NCBI GenBank assembly: GCA_900542475.1
Contig: UQNO01000004.1
Location: 26,264-90,263, forward strand
Direction of reading: 5' to 3'
DNA length: 64,000 nt
DNA from: an uncultured Bacteroidota bacterium
GTDB lineage: Bacteria > Bacteroidota > Bacteroidia > Bacteroidales > F082
Below are positions 27,601 to 36,505 of the stretch, one piece after another. The first letter of the stretch is position 1. Every line of letters begins with the position of its first letter. The notes beneath the pieces were generated by a model. It saw only the letters and a list, made by a program, of their open reading frames with translations. It was not told the DNA's origin and did not search any database. The translations under genes were made by a program, and so were the position numbers.

Positions 27601-29092
27601 CAGTCATCGTTATAAACCGTTGATTTTCAAAGTCTCCATGAATATTCAAATCATTAAACTCATTGCCGTTCAGCACCAAGGAGCTGAAGAATAAATCCGC
27701 CTCAAAGTCAATATCTTTCAGTTCAAGGCCGCGACCATTCATATCAAAATCAAAAGATGCCTCGCCCAAATAATCCGATGCCAACAATGTGTTGAGTTTC
27801 AATCCTTGGGCGTCAATATCAAACGAATAAGACGGGGCCTCGCCTGTATTGAGATAAGCGCCCACGTTGATATCGCCCACTTCAGTGAATAGACTGAACT
27901 GCGTCTTGAAATTTTTAGCATATCCCTGATAACAACCCGACAATGTATAAGTTTCAACACACTCGAACATTTCCGGGACCGGAACGGTACCGTGTTCTAT
28001 TGGAATGTAGAAATTCCTTGTATCGTTGTATGAAGATACCATACCATTGATTGTCACATCGATGTAAGAGCCAAAGAAATCAGGCAGTCCGGCGAATGAG
28101 ACATCAGCCTCTATATGTGATTCTTCACCGAAGTTCGCCACGAAATCGCTCACCTTAAAATCACTGACAGTACCTTCATAATATGCTGTAAAGTCAAACT
28201 TATCGGGCATTTTGTCCAAAATCCATGAAAAATATTTGAGGTCGCTCAGTTTCACAGTGGAGGGTCTTACATCACCGATAATTTTGACAGAATCGATAAA
28301 ATTATAATATGCGCTTGAATTATTGTATTCGAAACGCAGGTCGAGGTTGGCGCGCGAGTCACCGGTTTCAAGAAGCAGATTTTTAACATCAAGGCTTTTT
28401 TCGCAAAACAACACGTCGCCCTTTGCCTCTTTTAAAACCAGTCCGCATTTGTCGACGCCTCTCAACGAATGGACGAGTCCGAGGACAGTGTCGCCTCTTA
28501 TTTCAAGATTGCTGAAAACGCCATAGATGCTGTCGATATCGAGATGGGCGTAGTCCATGGTTAGTTTTTCAGGTTTGTCTTTGTTCTGGTTCCAGAATAT
28601 GAAATGACCGTTGTCGAGTTTCAGTTTCTCCACCTCCAAATGGAACCTCGACCCGTTTTTATCATTCATCTTGCTTTTTTCTCCACCCAGTTGATTCAAA
28701 ATCTCCTTGACATTCAGTTTTTCATCATTTTCATATTTCACGACGCGTCCCAGCACGTCTTTAAAAAATATCTCTTTGACAACGATATTGCCGAACAAAA
28801 TCATCGGGCTGATTTTTGCATCTATCCGACCTATTTGAAACATGGGATAGCCGTTCAAGTCGTCAAACACCAGATCTTCTATGCACAGTCCGAGGTTCTC
28901 GGTAATATAGAAGGTTCGTATTTTAACGTCGGTTTGGAGTTTTTCCGACAATTTGCCGGCGAAAGAGCGCGCGACCATACTCTGCACGGTGATGTCACGG
29001 AAAGCCGCCACGAGGCTTGCCATGAGAGCAAAAATTATCATGATGATAATTAAAATGCCGTGTATAATATTCTTTTTTGTACCTTTGCGCAT
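24611..29092 (-). CDS. tamB: TamB-like translocation/assembly protein
   Basis: 1493 residues: a short basic N-terminus, one membrane anchor (about residues 8-30), an AsmA/TamB-like start (VKIRTFYI...LGLCIEDLVF), a very long beta-repeat region and a C-terminal DUF490 domain (SGSFNFTLQMVKRLFTLRQGG, then DIDVVGVYRT). Such proteins span the periplasm and help insert outer-membrane proteins or carry lipids between membranes. It is divergent from tsaD, with starts only 12 nt apart, so the tsaD promoter lies within the first codons of tamB. It overlaps the AddA-like gene downstream. Confidence 0.9.
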   Translation of the reverse strand: MRKGTKKNIIHGILIIIMIIFALMASLVAAFRDITVQSMVARSFAGKLSEKLQTDVKIRTFYITENLGLCIEDLVFDDLNGYPMFQIGRIDAKISPMILFGNIVVKEIFFKDVLGRVVKYENDEKLNVKEILNQLGGEKSKMNDKNGSRFHLEVEKLKLDNGHFIFWNQNKDKPEKLTMDYAHLDIDSIYGVFSNLEIRGDTVLGLVHSLRGVDKCGLVLKEAKGDVLFCEKSLDVKNLLLETGDSRANLDLRFEYNNSSAYYNFIDSVKIIGDVRPSTVKLSDLKYFSWILDKMPDKFDFTAYYEGTVSDFKVSDFVANFGEESHIEADVSFAGLPDFFGSYIDVTINGMVSSYNDTRNFYIPIEHGTVPVPEMFECVETYTLSGCYQGYAKNFKTQFSLFTEVGDINVGAYLNTGEAPSYSFDIDAQGLKLNTLLASDYLGEASFDFDMNGRGLELKDIDFEADLFFSSLVLNGNEFNDLNIHGDFENQRFITMTDVRHPYLDLDLSSIVDFHGERLSYNIIADINDADLVKLNFLDNDSIMHISSNINAEFSGDDIDNLIGRVDVKKTRYFNGEEYLMDNFGATVTESSGIKDVTINCDFFDFYGTGIVNAKTFVNAMKNTAKRYVNMPKWFDDTKPDDDKQEFSLSMNLKDTRTLSKLFAPSLYVSGGTTINASYTDGYSYHGSTIDSPEIVFNGMIFKNIEIRNNAKFDEFVSVISLEDIIFRDSTSANSDRINLENIVLSGRFGNDRIDIDLQWDDDSEKDHNKAHIKSVFTPHEQSGGVFSIKSDFIRINDTIWHINPDCNLDFRDKKAYLNDFDLYTQSQKIAIHGVYPKYDSDSLFVEFDNVDVSDFDFITSGNNLDFDGLLNGFVGISGLSENLSFASDIDLRRLYINGQAVGDVFLNTKWYEPSESIFLNMEVYNQHLGDENHKTVGVVGFYYPNKKVDNLKFDMLFDDFKLETMSPFIRDVVSRTGGYANGNLKVRGSVDAPEIIGKVKFSNAACKVNYLNTYYTFSDTVAFAKNKIIFNDVVINDTLGNKALLNGSINHNYLKDINFDLTIQCSDFLAFDIPHEKAEGFYGTAVSDGTVKIKGPVDDVVMTIDAVTKKGTEIDVPLSGTSSVENNFVVFVQNTQETDTVEEKVVNDIVKKKRKFTMNLDAAVNSDAAVNIYLPQNMGNINARGSGNINIGLNSNDFELRGDYYITSGSFNFTLQMVKRLFTLRQGGTLRWTGDPADADIDVVGVYRTKSSLTSLGTPLVDSTAITNNINVDCIIRLSDKLMNPTITFGIELPNALEDIRSLVYSVIDTTNQAVMAQQVFSLMVLGSFSYTAGNNIARFGTTAGYSVITSQLSNWLSQISKDFDIGINYTPNDNLTNEELEVALSTQLFDDRLIVEGNFGVIRGNETDVDNANNIVGDVDLTFRLTKRLSLKAYNHTNIKNNYYYYSIENYSDFTQGVGISYSQSFDSLSEVFNIHRKNKKKKNTDEPTSR
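29080..29087 (+). promoter_or_regulatory. -7 promoter element (TACCTTTG) of tsaD
   Basis: TACCTTTG lies 17 nt before the tsaD ATG at 29105, inside the first codons of the opposing tamB gene. It excludes a longer tsaD frame that starts at 29060. Confidence 0.55.
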
Positions 29093-29104
29093 TCTTTTAT
29101 AGCT

Positions 29105-30139
29105 ATGAACGAATACATTTTAGCCATCGAATCATCGTGCGACGACACGTCCGCGGCAGTCCTCCGAGGCACGACAGTCTTGTCGAATGTCATTGCTAAT
29201 CAAGAGGTTCATCGCCAGTACGGGGGTGTCATACCCGAGCTTGCATCACGTGCTCACCAGCAGAACATCATACCTGTTGTTGACGCTGCAATCAAGCAAG
29301 CAAATATACAAAAAAATCAAATATGCGCAATAGCTTTTACACGCGGTCCGGGACTTTTAGGTTCTTTACTCGTAGGCACTTCATTTTCAAAGGCTTTTGC
29401 CCTTGCCATGAACATTCCGATGATAGAAATCAATCATACCAACGGTCATGTTTTGGCTCTTTTCGCCCAGGAGCCTGACGCTCCCACGCCAGTGCCTCGA
29501 TTTCCATTTCTATGTCTCACGGTGTCGGGAGGTCACACACAGATCATGAAGGTGAACGATTATTTCGACCTTGAGATTTTAGGCAAGACCATCGACGACG
29601 CGGCTGGAGAGGCTTTCGACAAGACTGCTAAAATCATGGGACTCGGCTATCCAGGAGGTCCGATTATCAACAAGTTGGCGAAAGAAGGCAATCCAGACGC
29701 ATTCCATTTCAGCAAGCCGCATATCCCCGGCTATGATTATAGTTTCAGCGGACTCAAGACGAGTTTTTTGTATTTCTTGAGAGACAAACTCAAGGAAAAC
29801 GGGAATTTCATTGAAGAAAACAAGGCTGATTTGTGCGCTTCGATACAGAAAGACATCATCGACACTTTGATGAAGAAACTCATCAAGGCGGCGAGAGACA
29901 CTGGCATCAAACAGGTGGCAATAGCAGGTGGAGTGTCGGCGAATACCGGTCTTCAGGACGCAATGCGAGCCGCCGGAGAGAAATATCATTGGAACGTGTT
30001 CATTCCGAAGTTCAAATTCAGCACCGACAACGCCGCCATGATTGGAGTGGCTGGGTACCTGAAATATTTAAGAAAAGAATTTGGCAGTCAAGACATGACC
30101 CCGTATGCACGCACCGTCATTTCGAGCGAAGCGAAGTAA
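29105..30139 (+). CDS. tsaD: tRNA N6-adenosine threonylcarbamoyltransferase
   Basis: 344 residues. It transfers the threonylcarbamoyl group to A37 of ANN-decoding tRNAs together with TsaB and TsaE. The start is MNEYILAIESSCDDTSAAVL (family LGIETSCDET). HQQNI, NHTNGHVLA (metal His pair), TVSGGHTQI, DDAAGEAFDK and AIAGGVSANTGL are all present. The last codons (VISSEAK and stop) lie inside a dispersed repeat, so the C-terminus seems to have been capped by it. The start is fixed by the promoter at 29080. Confidence 0.97.
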   Translation: MNEYILAIESSCDDTSAAVLRGTTVLSNVIANQEVHRQYGGVIPELASRAHQQNIIPVVDAAIKQANIQKNQICAIAFTRGPGLLGSLLVGTSFSKAFALAMNIPMIEINHTNGHVLALFAQEPDAPTPVPRFPFLCLTVSGGHTQIMKVNDYFDLEILGKTIDDAAGEAFDKTAKIMGLGYPGGPIINKLAKEGNPDAFHFSKPHIPGYDYSFSGLKTSFLYFLRDKLKENGNFIEENKADLCASIQKDIIDTLMKKLIKAARDTGIKQVAIAGGVSANTGLQDAMRAAGEKYHWNVFIPKFKFSTDNAAMIGVAGYLKYLRKEFGSQDMTPYARTVISSEAK

Positions 30140-30215
30140 AGTCGAGAAATCTCCGGCATTGGGGTTTTCTCCGAAGATTCCTCCACTTCGCTTCAGTCAA
30201 AATGATGATATTAAA
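30118..30215. repeat. Dispersed palindromic repeat, inverted pair (R2), overlapping the tsaD end
   Basis: Two inverted copies face each other: CATTTCGAGCGAAGCGAAG...GAGAAATCTCC (30119-30155), and GATTCCTCCACTTCGCTTCAG followed by TCAAAATGA (30176-30205). The first copy contains the final codons and stop of tsaD. The arrangement resembles REP/BIME elements. Confidence 0.65.
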
Positions 30216-30226
30216 ATCAAACAACT

Positions 30227-31549
30227 ATGAATTGGGAACAACTACTTTCACCGAAGCGCGAGGCTCGAGCACAAAGTGTAGCCGACATCAGGAACGAGTT
30301 CCAGAGAGATTACGACCGTATTATCTTCTCCAACATATTTCACCGTCTTCAGAACAAGACACAGGTTTTTCCTTTGCCTGGCAGCAAGCTTGTGCATAAC
30401 CGGCTGACGCACAGTCTCGAAGTGGCCAGCGTAGGACGCTCGATAGCCCGCAAGGTGTCGAAATTTCTCATTGACAGATACGGTTCCGAGTTTCATGATG
30501 TCATATACGACATCGACACCATTGTCTCCACGGCTTGTCTCGCCCACGACCTTGGCAATCCTCCTTTCGGACATTCCGGAGAGGAGACGATTAGCAGTTA
30601 TTTCAAGTATGGCGAAGGCAAATCTCTCGAAAGTCAAATCCCTGAAGAGCAGTGGACGGACCTCGTCGCTTTCGAGGGCAACGCCAATGCCTTTCGGCAG
30701 CTCACGCACCAGTTCGCGGGTCGTCGCGAAGGAGGTTTGTCACTGACATACGCCTCGTTGGCGACACTGATAAAATACCCCTATCCTTCATTTGGCAAAG
30801 GCGACCGCAAAAAATACAATGTCTTCAACAGTGAAATAGAGCAGTTTGAAAAAGTGATGGACGGCTGCGGAATACCTCGCATCGACAAAGAGAGACCGAT
30901 TTATGCACGTCATCCGCTGTCATATATGATGGAAGCCGCCGACGACATCTGCTATCTCATCTTGGACATGGAAGACGCACATAAACGCGGCATCATACAG
31001 ACCATCGATATTGACAGACATTTCACGGCGTTCTTCGACACGAGCAAATCCGAAGAGGCTTGGTTCTTCGAGCGTCGTCGGCATATCTTCGAGACCGTCA
31101 CCGACGCCAACGAGAGAATGGCGTTTCTGCGCGCGACGGTCATAAACAAACTCGTCGATTGCGTATCGAGGGTGTTTATCGAAAACTACGACGACATCAT
31201 GGCTGGCATATTCCAGAAGAGCCTTATCTCGCACCTGCCGAAACAAGAGAAAGACGCTCTCGATGAATGCAGAAACTTCTCCATACCAAACATCTACAAA
31301 AATCCCTCGGTGGTACAGATTGAAGTCACCGGTTACAACATCATCGGCAACCTGATGCACGAGTTCATGGACGCGATAATGCATCCCGACAGCGGGTATC
31401 ATAAACGTCTCATGTCGATTATTCCTCATCAGTTTAAGACAAAAAAAGACGACATGTATTCGAAAACACAAGTCGTCCTTGACTATATCTCAAACATGAC
31501 TGACCTTTACGCGGTGCAGTTATACAAAGATTTGAGAGGGATAGAATAA
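30227..31549 (+). CDS. dgt: Deoxyguanosinetriphosphate triphosphohydrolase (dGTPase)
   Basis: 440 residues with an HD-domain fold. It cleaves dGTP (or other dNTPs) to the nucleoside and triphosphate, so controlling dNTP pools. Motifs are HNRLTHSLEVASVGR (first His of the metal site, His62), ACLAHDLGNPPFGHSGE (the HD pair) and HPLSYMMEAADDICY (the last Asp). Length and order match the type 2 family common in Bacteroidota. Some homologues restrict phage by depleting dNTPs; no local sign of that role is seen. It follows tsaD after an 87-nt gap filled by the repeat. Confidence 0.93.
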   Translation: MNWEQLLSPKREARAQSVADIRNEFQRDYDRIIFSNIFHRLQNKTQVFPLPGSKLVHNRLTHSLEVASVGRSIARKVSKFLIDRYGSEFHDVIYDIDTIVSTACLAHDLGNPPFGHSGEETISSYFKYGEGKSLESQIPEEQWTDLVAFEGNANAFRQLTHQFAGRREGGLSLTYASLATLIKYPYPSFGKGDRKKYNVFNSEIEQFEKVMDGCGIPRIDKERPIYARHPLSYMMEAADDICYLILDMEDAHKRGIIQTIDIDRHFTAFFDTSKSEEAWFFERRRHIFETVTDANERMAFLRATVINKLVDCVSRVFIENYDDIMAGIFQKSLISHLPKQEKDALDECRNFSIPNIYKNPSVVQIEVTGYNIIGNLMHEFMDAIMHPDSGYHKRLMSIIPHQFKTKKDDMYSKTQVVLDYISNMTDLYAVQLYKDLRGIE

Positions 31550-31554
31550 ATATT

Positions 31555-33690
31555 TCATTTTACTTTTCCTATATTATAGAGGACGAAGGCATAGATATCG
31601 GCTTGTTCCTCAATGACTTTCGCCATCGGTTTACCGGCGCCGTGGCCCGCCTTGCTATCAATGCGTATTATCTTAGGTTCGTCGCCGGTCCGAGCCGCCT
31701 GCAATGCCGCCGTGTATTTGAAAGAATGCGCCGGCACGACGCGGTCGTCATGGTCGGCTGTAGTCACCATGATGGCCGGATAACGCACGTCGGAACCGCT
31801 TTTGATGGTATGCAGCGGAGAGTAGGCATACAAAGCATCGAACATCTCCTTGCTGTCGGCGCTTGTGCCATAGTCGCTGGCCCAGTTCCAACCGATGGTG
31901 AACAAATGATAACGCAACATATCCATCACACCGACTTGAGGCACAGCCACTCGGAACAAGTCTGGACGCTGATTGACGCAGGCGCCCACAAGCAATCCGC
32001 CGTTGGAGCCGCCATTGATGGCAAGATAGTCGGGCGAGGTGTATTTGTTGTCAACAAGATACTCGGCCGCCGCGATGAAATCGTCAAACACATTCTGCTT
32101 CTGCAACTTGGTTCCTGCAAGATGCCACTCCTCTCCATATTCATTGCCGCCGCGCAGGTTCGCCATCGCATAAACACCGCCCGTCTCAAGGAAAGGGATG
32201 CGCATCACAGAAAATCCGGGGTTTAAAGTGATGTTGAAACCTCCGTAACCATATAACAAGGCAGGATTTTTGCCGTCTTTCTTCAAATCTTTCCTATAAG
32301 TCAGGAACATAGGGACGCGAGTGCCGTCTTTGCTGTTGTAAAACACCTGCTCCGTAACGTAGTCTTCCGGGTTGAAATCGACTTTCGGCGCATTGAACAC
32401 TTCCGACTTATTCGATTCGATGTCATATCTGTAAATCGTTGTCGGGAAAGTGAACGAGGTGAAAGCGTAGAAAATCTCCGGTTCCTCGTAACGGCTCACG
32501 ATACTTGTCGCGCCGAAAGTCGGAAACTGAATCTCCCGCGTCAAAGTGCCGTCCAAATCATAGACATAAGCGTGGTTCGAGGCGTCTTTGTCGTAAGTCA
32601 CAATCATCTTTCCAGCACCCATCTGTGCCGAAACCATCACGTTTTCCGACTCGGGAAGCAGCACCTGCCAATTGTCAATAGACACTTTATTCAAGTCATC
32701 GACATCAACCACGCAAATCTGGCCTTTGGGCGCATCGTAGTTGGTCATGACATATAATTTCCCATCAATGATATCGATTGGATTGTACTGATAGTTCATA
32801 TCGTATGCAATCTGTACAAATTTGCCGTTTTTGTCATTCAAGTCACGAATCCACAAGGTCGAGCCGGCTCCCTGCCCACTCTCGAACAAGAACATATAAC
32901 GCTCGTCCTCATCAACGCTCACTTGGTGGAAATAACGCGGACTGTCGGGGTTTTCATAGAACAGTTTGTCATTATCCTGCGAATCGCCGAGTTTATGATA
33001 GTAAATCTTATGATTTTCATTGACATTCGAAAATTCCTTACCTGCCAGAGGTTTGTCGTAAGCGGCATAGAAGAATCCGTCTTTATACCACTCGGCACCG
33101 GTGAATTTCGCCCATTCGATATGGTCTGGCAGCAGTTCTTTGGTCTCCACGTCCTTCACATAAATCTCGACCCAGTCGGAACCGCTGCGCTGAATAGTGT
33201 AAGCGAGATACTTGCCGTCGTGCGAGAGGCTCATTCCGCCAAGGGAGACAGTTCCGTCGTCCGAGAGCTTATTCGGGTCTAAAAGAACCTCGACCTCACC
33301 GGTCTCGACGTCTTTCATGTAATAAACACTCTGATTCTGCAAGCCGTCGTTTTTGCTGTAAAAATATTTTCCAAAACGTTTCGACGGCACGCCATAACGT
33401 TCATAATCAGCGATTTGCGTCAGCCTCTCTTTGATTTTCGCCCTCAACGGGATATGGCTTAAATAATCGTCGGTCAAGGTGCGCTGTGCATCCACCCAGG
33501 CCAGGGTGGCCGCCGAGGTGTCGTTCTCAAGCCAACGATACGGGTCAGCGACTTTTGTCCCAAAATAATCGTCCACGACGCTCTCGTCGCGTTCTGTTTT
33601 CGGATACTCCTTAATCTTATAACGAGTATCGCACGCAGATAACATTACCATGCCTCCAATGATTAATAACGATGTTTTTAGCACTTTCAT
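31555..33690 (-). CDS. Prolyl oligopeptidase (S9A), lipoprotein
   Basis: 711 residues from the ATG at 33690. The signal ends in the lipobox MLSAC (Cys20), so the mature enzyme is lipid-anchored, probably in the periplasm. A seven-bladed propeller (YRWLENDTSAATLAWV at its N-terminal side) precedes an alpha/beta-hydrolase domain with GGSNGGLLVG (nucleophile Ser), DHDDRVVPAHSFK (Asp) and KAGHGAG (His). It cleaves after proline in short peptides. The longer upstream frame is rejected because a TATTTTTG promoter lies at 33735-33742. It follows the lysine operon after 170 nt but has its own promoter. Peptide and lysine fermentation would fit together. Confidence 0.93.
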   Translation of the reverse strand: MKVLKTSLLIIGGMVMLSACDTRYKIKEYPKTERDESVVDDYFGTKVADPYRWLENDTSAATLAWVDAQRTLTDDYLSHIPLRAKIKERLTQIADYERYGVPSKRFGKYFYSKNDGLQNQSVYYMKDVETGEVEVLLDPNKLSDDGTVSLGGMSLSHDGKYLAYTIQRSGSDWVEIYVKDVETKELLPDHIEWAKFTGAEWYKDGFFYAAYDKPLAGKEFSNVNENHKIYYHKLGDSQDNDKLFYENPDSPRYFHQVSVDEDERYMFLFESGQGAGSTLWIRDLNDKNGKFVQIAYDMNYQYNPIDIIDGKLYVMTNYDAPKGQICVVDVDDLNKVSIDNWQVLLPESENVMVSAQMGAGKMIVTYDKDASNHAYVYDLDGTLTREIQFPTFGATSIVSRYEEPEIFYAFTSFTFPTTIYRYDIESNKSEVFNAPKVDFNPEDYVTEQVFYNSKDGTRVPMFLTYRKDLKKDGKNPALLYGYGGFNITLNPGFSVMRIPFLETGGVYAMANLRGGNEYGEEWHLAGTKLQKQNVFDDFIAAAEYLVDNKYTSPDYLAINGGSNGGLLVGACVNQRPDLFRVAVPQVGVMDMLRYHLFTIGWNWASDYGTSADSKEMFDALYAYSPLHTIKSGSDVRYPAIMVTTADHDDRVVPAHSFKYTAALQAARTGDEPKIIRIDSKAGHGAGKPMAKVIEEQADIYAFVLYNIGKVK

Positions 33691-33734
33691 ATTTTCATTA
33701 TTTTTTTTAACTTGTTGTTTTTGTGTGAAATAGA

Positions 33735-33742
33735 CAAAAATA
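33735..33742 (-). promoter_or_regulatory. -7 promoter element (TATTTTTG) of the prolyl oligopeptidase gene
   Basis: The minus strand reads TATTTTTG followed by TC, 44 nt upstream of the ATG at 33690. Confidence 0.5.
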
Positions 33743-33860
33743 GTTGGTAAAACCGACAGGTTCTGTCGCACCGAATACATTTCCAGTCAATGGTTATCGG
33801 CGGAACGCACGGTCTGTTTTCATGCGTAATAACACTGTCAACAGTTAACTATCAACTATA

Positions 33861-35414
33861 TTAGCGTTTTCCTTTCATTATCTCCACGAATGGGTTGTAA
33901 TAATTCTCACCTTTATGGGTAACGCCTTCAAGACCTTTACCGCCGTTCTTCGGACGTTTCACATCACCGAAGATACCTTTTTCAAGAGCGGAGAACAAGC
34001 CTTCTTTCACGATTTCCTCAAGAAGCGCTATAGTATTGTTTAGCACTAACTTGGCGCGTTCACTACAGATACCGCCTTCACGGAATTGCAGTTCCTCGCC
34101 TATGCTGCGCATGTTGTTAAAGATGTATTTTGCGTTCTCGATAGAAAGGAAACGGTCGCTCATGAACGGGGTGTGGATAGCTTCTGTCGGCATACCGAGC
34201 AACTGTATTCCCTGATGTGTCCAGATACCTATCATGTTAAACAAAGCGTCCTGGATATGACCGCGGAAGATGTTGCCTGTCATGAACTTTGTAGGAGGCA
34301 TATATTTCAATGTCGCCTTCGGGAAGATTTCACGTGTCATTTGAGCCTGTGCGAGCTCGAGAAGGAATCCGTCTTCAAGCATCGGGTCCATCTCGAAAGC
34401 GTGTCCGAGTCCCATTTGTTCTTCTTTCAAACCTGCAGAGAAAGCAAGTTGTTCGTTGATGAGGTCAGAGGCGAGAACTGTGTGTGCAGCCTCGACAGCG
34501 TCGGCTGTTGTAAGATAGTTGTCCTCACCGGTGTTTATGATGACACCGGCGAATCCGTTGATGATACGGCTCATGTATTGGTCTATCAAGGTGCGCTGCA
34601 TGTTGATGTCGCGGAACAAGATACCGTAGAGAGCGTCGTTCAGCATCACGTCGAGGCCCTCGAAAGCACCCATGACAGCGATTTCCGGCATACACAGTCC
34701 CGAGCAGTAGTTGCATAAGCGAATGTAACGGCCGAGTTCCTCGCCAACCTCGTCCAATGCCTTGCGCATGATGCGGAAGTTCTCTTGTGTAGCGAACGTG
34801 CCGCCGAAACCCTCTGTTGTCGCGCCGTAAGGCACATAGTCGAGCAGGCTCTGTCCGGTGGTACGAATCACCGCGATAACATCTGCTCCCTGACGAGCGC
34901 CGGCTTGTGCCTGCACCACGTCTTCGTAGATATTACCTGTTGCCACAATGATATAAAGATATGGCTTCGGACCCTCGCCAATGGTGTTCAGATAATTGTC
35001 GCGGCGGTCGTGGCGAGCGCGAATCCTGTTCACGTTCTCGTCAACGACAGGCTGCAACGTGTCGGCAATCTTCTTGGCGTCGCGTGTCACCACCTTGGTG
35101 ATGTCGAGCTTGCCGGCGGCCACCTGTTCGGCAATCTGCTGCGGCTTCAAGCCGGTCTGTATCATCGCATTGGCGATGAAGAACAGCACGCCCTCGCTCA
35201 ACACGCCTTTTTCCTTCAATGTATCGACCACCACGTTTGGCAGCGGCACTTGGTTCTCGTCCACGCCGTCGATACCCATCAAACGGCTCAAAGTACGCTC
35301 AACAGCGACAGTGGTGTACTGTTCAACGAACTCCTGCACCTGGTCGGCAATCTTCTTCGCCAGTCCCCTTGCATACTCAACTTTCGTAAAATCAAGTCCT
35401 AATTTGCTTGTCAT
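33861..35414 (-). CDS. kamD: Beta-lysine 5,6-aminomutase, alpha subunit
   Basis: 517 residues, matching the 516-residue KamD of lysine fermenters almost line for line: KLGLDFTKVEYARGLAKKI at the start, GIDGVDENQVPLPNVVVD, YLYIIVATGNIYEDV, RTTGQSLLDYVPYGATTEG and NEQLAFSAGLKEEQMGLGHA. The alpha subunit holds the PLP- and B12-contacting barrel; the beta subunit KamE carries the cobalamin-binding DxHxxG domain and the PLP lysine. The complex turns L-beta-lysine into 3,5-diaminohexanoate. kamE normally sits beside kamD, but here the next gene downstream is prolyl oligopeptidase and the one upstream is a YhcG-type nuclease. KamD cannot work without KamE, so the partner must be elsewhere or the pathway is broken. 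Confidence 0.95.
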   Translation of the reverse strand: MTSKLGLDFTKVEYARGLAKKIADQVQEFVEQYTTVAVERTLSRLMGIDGVDENQVPLPNVVVDTLKEKGVLSEGVLFFIANAMIQTGLKPQQIAEQVAAGKLDITKVVTRDAKKIADTLQPVVDENVNRIRARHDRRDNYLNTIGEGPKPYLYIIVATGNIYEDVVQAQAGARQGADVIAVIRTTGQSLLDYVPYGATTEGFGGTFATQENFRIMRKALDEVGEELGRYIRLCNYCSGLCMPEIAVMGAFEGLDVMLNDALYGILFRDINMQRTLIDQYMSRIINGFAGVIINTGEDNYLTTADAVEAAHTVLASDLINEQLAFSAGLKEEQMGLGHAFEMDPMLEDGFLLELAQAQMTREIFPKATLKYMPPTKFMTGNIFRGHIQDALFNMIGIWTHQGIQLLGMPTEAIHTPFMSDRFLSIENAKYIFNNMRSIGEELQFREGGICSERAKLVLNNTIALLEEIVKEGLFSALEKGIFGDVKRPKNGGKGLEGVTHKGENYYNPFVEIMKGKR

Positions 35415-35426
35415 AGTATATCAAAT

Positions 35427-36485
35427 TTAATTATTTTTATTTTCTAAAATATTCTTAATTTCTTCTATCTCTTTTTTAAATTGTTCTTCCGTCGGCAAAT
35501 ATAAAGTATATTGCGTCGCCATTATCGTGGAGTTGTTTTCCGGCAAAGACATTTTAACAACGGTATCGTTTTTGTTCGTACAAAGAAGAATACCTATTGT
35601 GGCATTTTCATCAGACAACTTTTCAATTCGGTCATAATAATTTACGTACATCTGCAACTGCCCAATATCCTGATGCGTCAACTTTCCGGTTTTCAACTCT
35701 ATCAAGACAAAACAACGCAACAGCCTGTTATAAAAGACCAAATCAATAAAAAACTCGTCGTCTTCTATCAAAATCCTTTTCTGTCGGGCCACAAATGCAA
35801 AGCCGTTGCCCATTTCAAGCATAAACTTCTGCAGATGTCCTATCAATGCCGATTCCAAATCGGTCTCATAATAATGGGCGTGTTTCTCCAAACCCAAAAA
35901 CTCAAGAAACATCGGGTCTTTTATAACCTCTGTCGGACTTTGTGGGATACGTTGTTTTCGTGCAACAGCCAAAACGCTTTCCTTATCATTGCTCAACAAA
36001 AGTCTTTCATACAACAAAGAATTAATTTGTCGTTCAAGCTCTCGTTTTGTCCAACAATTGTTTACAGATTCCAATTGATAGTATTCACGTTTTGCTGCAT
36101 CGGGTATGGCAATTAGTAACTTATAGTGAGACCAGTTCAATTGCGAACACACCGTATTCGCAATTGGATATGTACGATAAAACTGACGACTCAATTCAAG
36201 TTGTCTTTTGCTAAATCCACTTCCATATTCAGGTTCCAAATCTTTAGCAAGGTTCACAATTAAATAAGTTCCATAATCGGCCCTGTCCTTTCCCTGCTGC
36301 TCCTCTTCAAAAATTCGTCTCCCGATATTCCAATACATCTGCACACGACAAAAATCGACACTGCGCACAGCATTGTTACGGGCCTCGTCAATTATCTGCC
36401 GAACCTCCGTAACAAACACGGCAGACTGCGCATTAACCGCAACCGGATTATTTACTTTGCTCAATATGTATTTGGGGTCTGACAT
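35427..36485 (-). CDS. YhcG/DUF1016-type PD-(D/E)XK nuclease inside the lysine operon
   Basis: 352 residues. The N-terminal DUF1016 domain (VEVRQIIDEAR-type region, CRVQMYWNIGRRIFEEEQ, SRQFYRTYP) is followed by a C-terminal nuclease domain with FFIDLVFYNRLLRCFVLIELKTGKLTHQD; D248, E263 and K265 form the D...E-x-K site and Q (in IGQLQMYVNYYD) follows. The family is usually found near restriction or other defence genes and is regarded as a putative DNase. Here it stands 12 nt upstream of kamD and 20 nt downstream of a 75-codon unknown gene, within the otherwise pathway-specific operon. No metabolic role is apparent; insertion of an accessory cassette is the simplest reading. Confidence 0.88.
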   Translation of the reverse strand: MSDPKYILSKVNNPVAVNAQSAVFVTEVRQIIDEARNNAVRSVDFCRVQMYWNIGRRIFEEEQQGKDRADYGTYLIVNLAKDLEPEYGSGFSKRQLELSRQFYRTYPIANTVCSQLNWSHYKLLIAIPDAAKREYYQLESVNNCWTKRELERQINSLLYERLLLSNDKESVLAVARKQRIPQSPTEVIKDPMFLEFLGLEKHAHYYETDLESALIGHLQKFMLEMGNGFAFVARQKRILIEDDEFFIDLVFYNRLLRCFVLIELKTGKLTHQDIGQLQMYVNYYDRIEKLSDENATIGILLCTNKNDTVVKMSLPENNSTIMATQYTLYLPTEEQFKKEIEEIKNILENKNN

Positions 36486-36505
36486 TTTACTCTATATATC
36501 ATTTA

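Noticed and set aside
24792..28526. Many plus-strand open frames opposite tamB and the AddA-like gene
   Set aside because: They mirror the well-supported minus-strand genes, lack promoters and show no domain.
33691..33860. Possible kamE remnant between kamD and the prolyl oligopeptidase gene
   Set aside because: The minus-strand frames are short and contain no DxHxxG or other B12-domain line; the gap holds only a promoter and AT-rich sequence.
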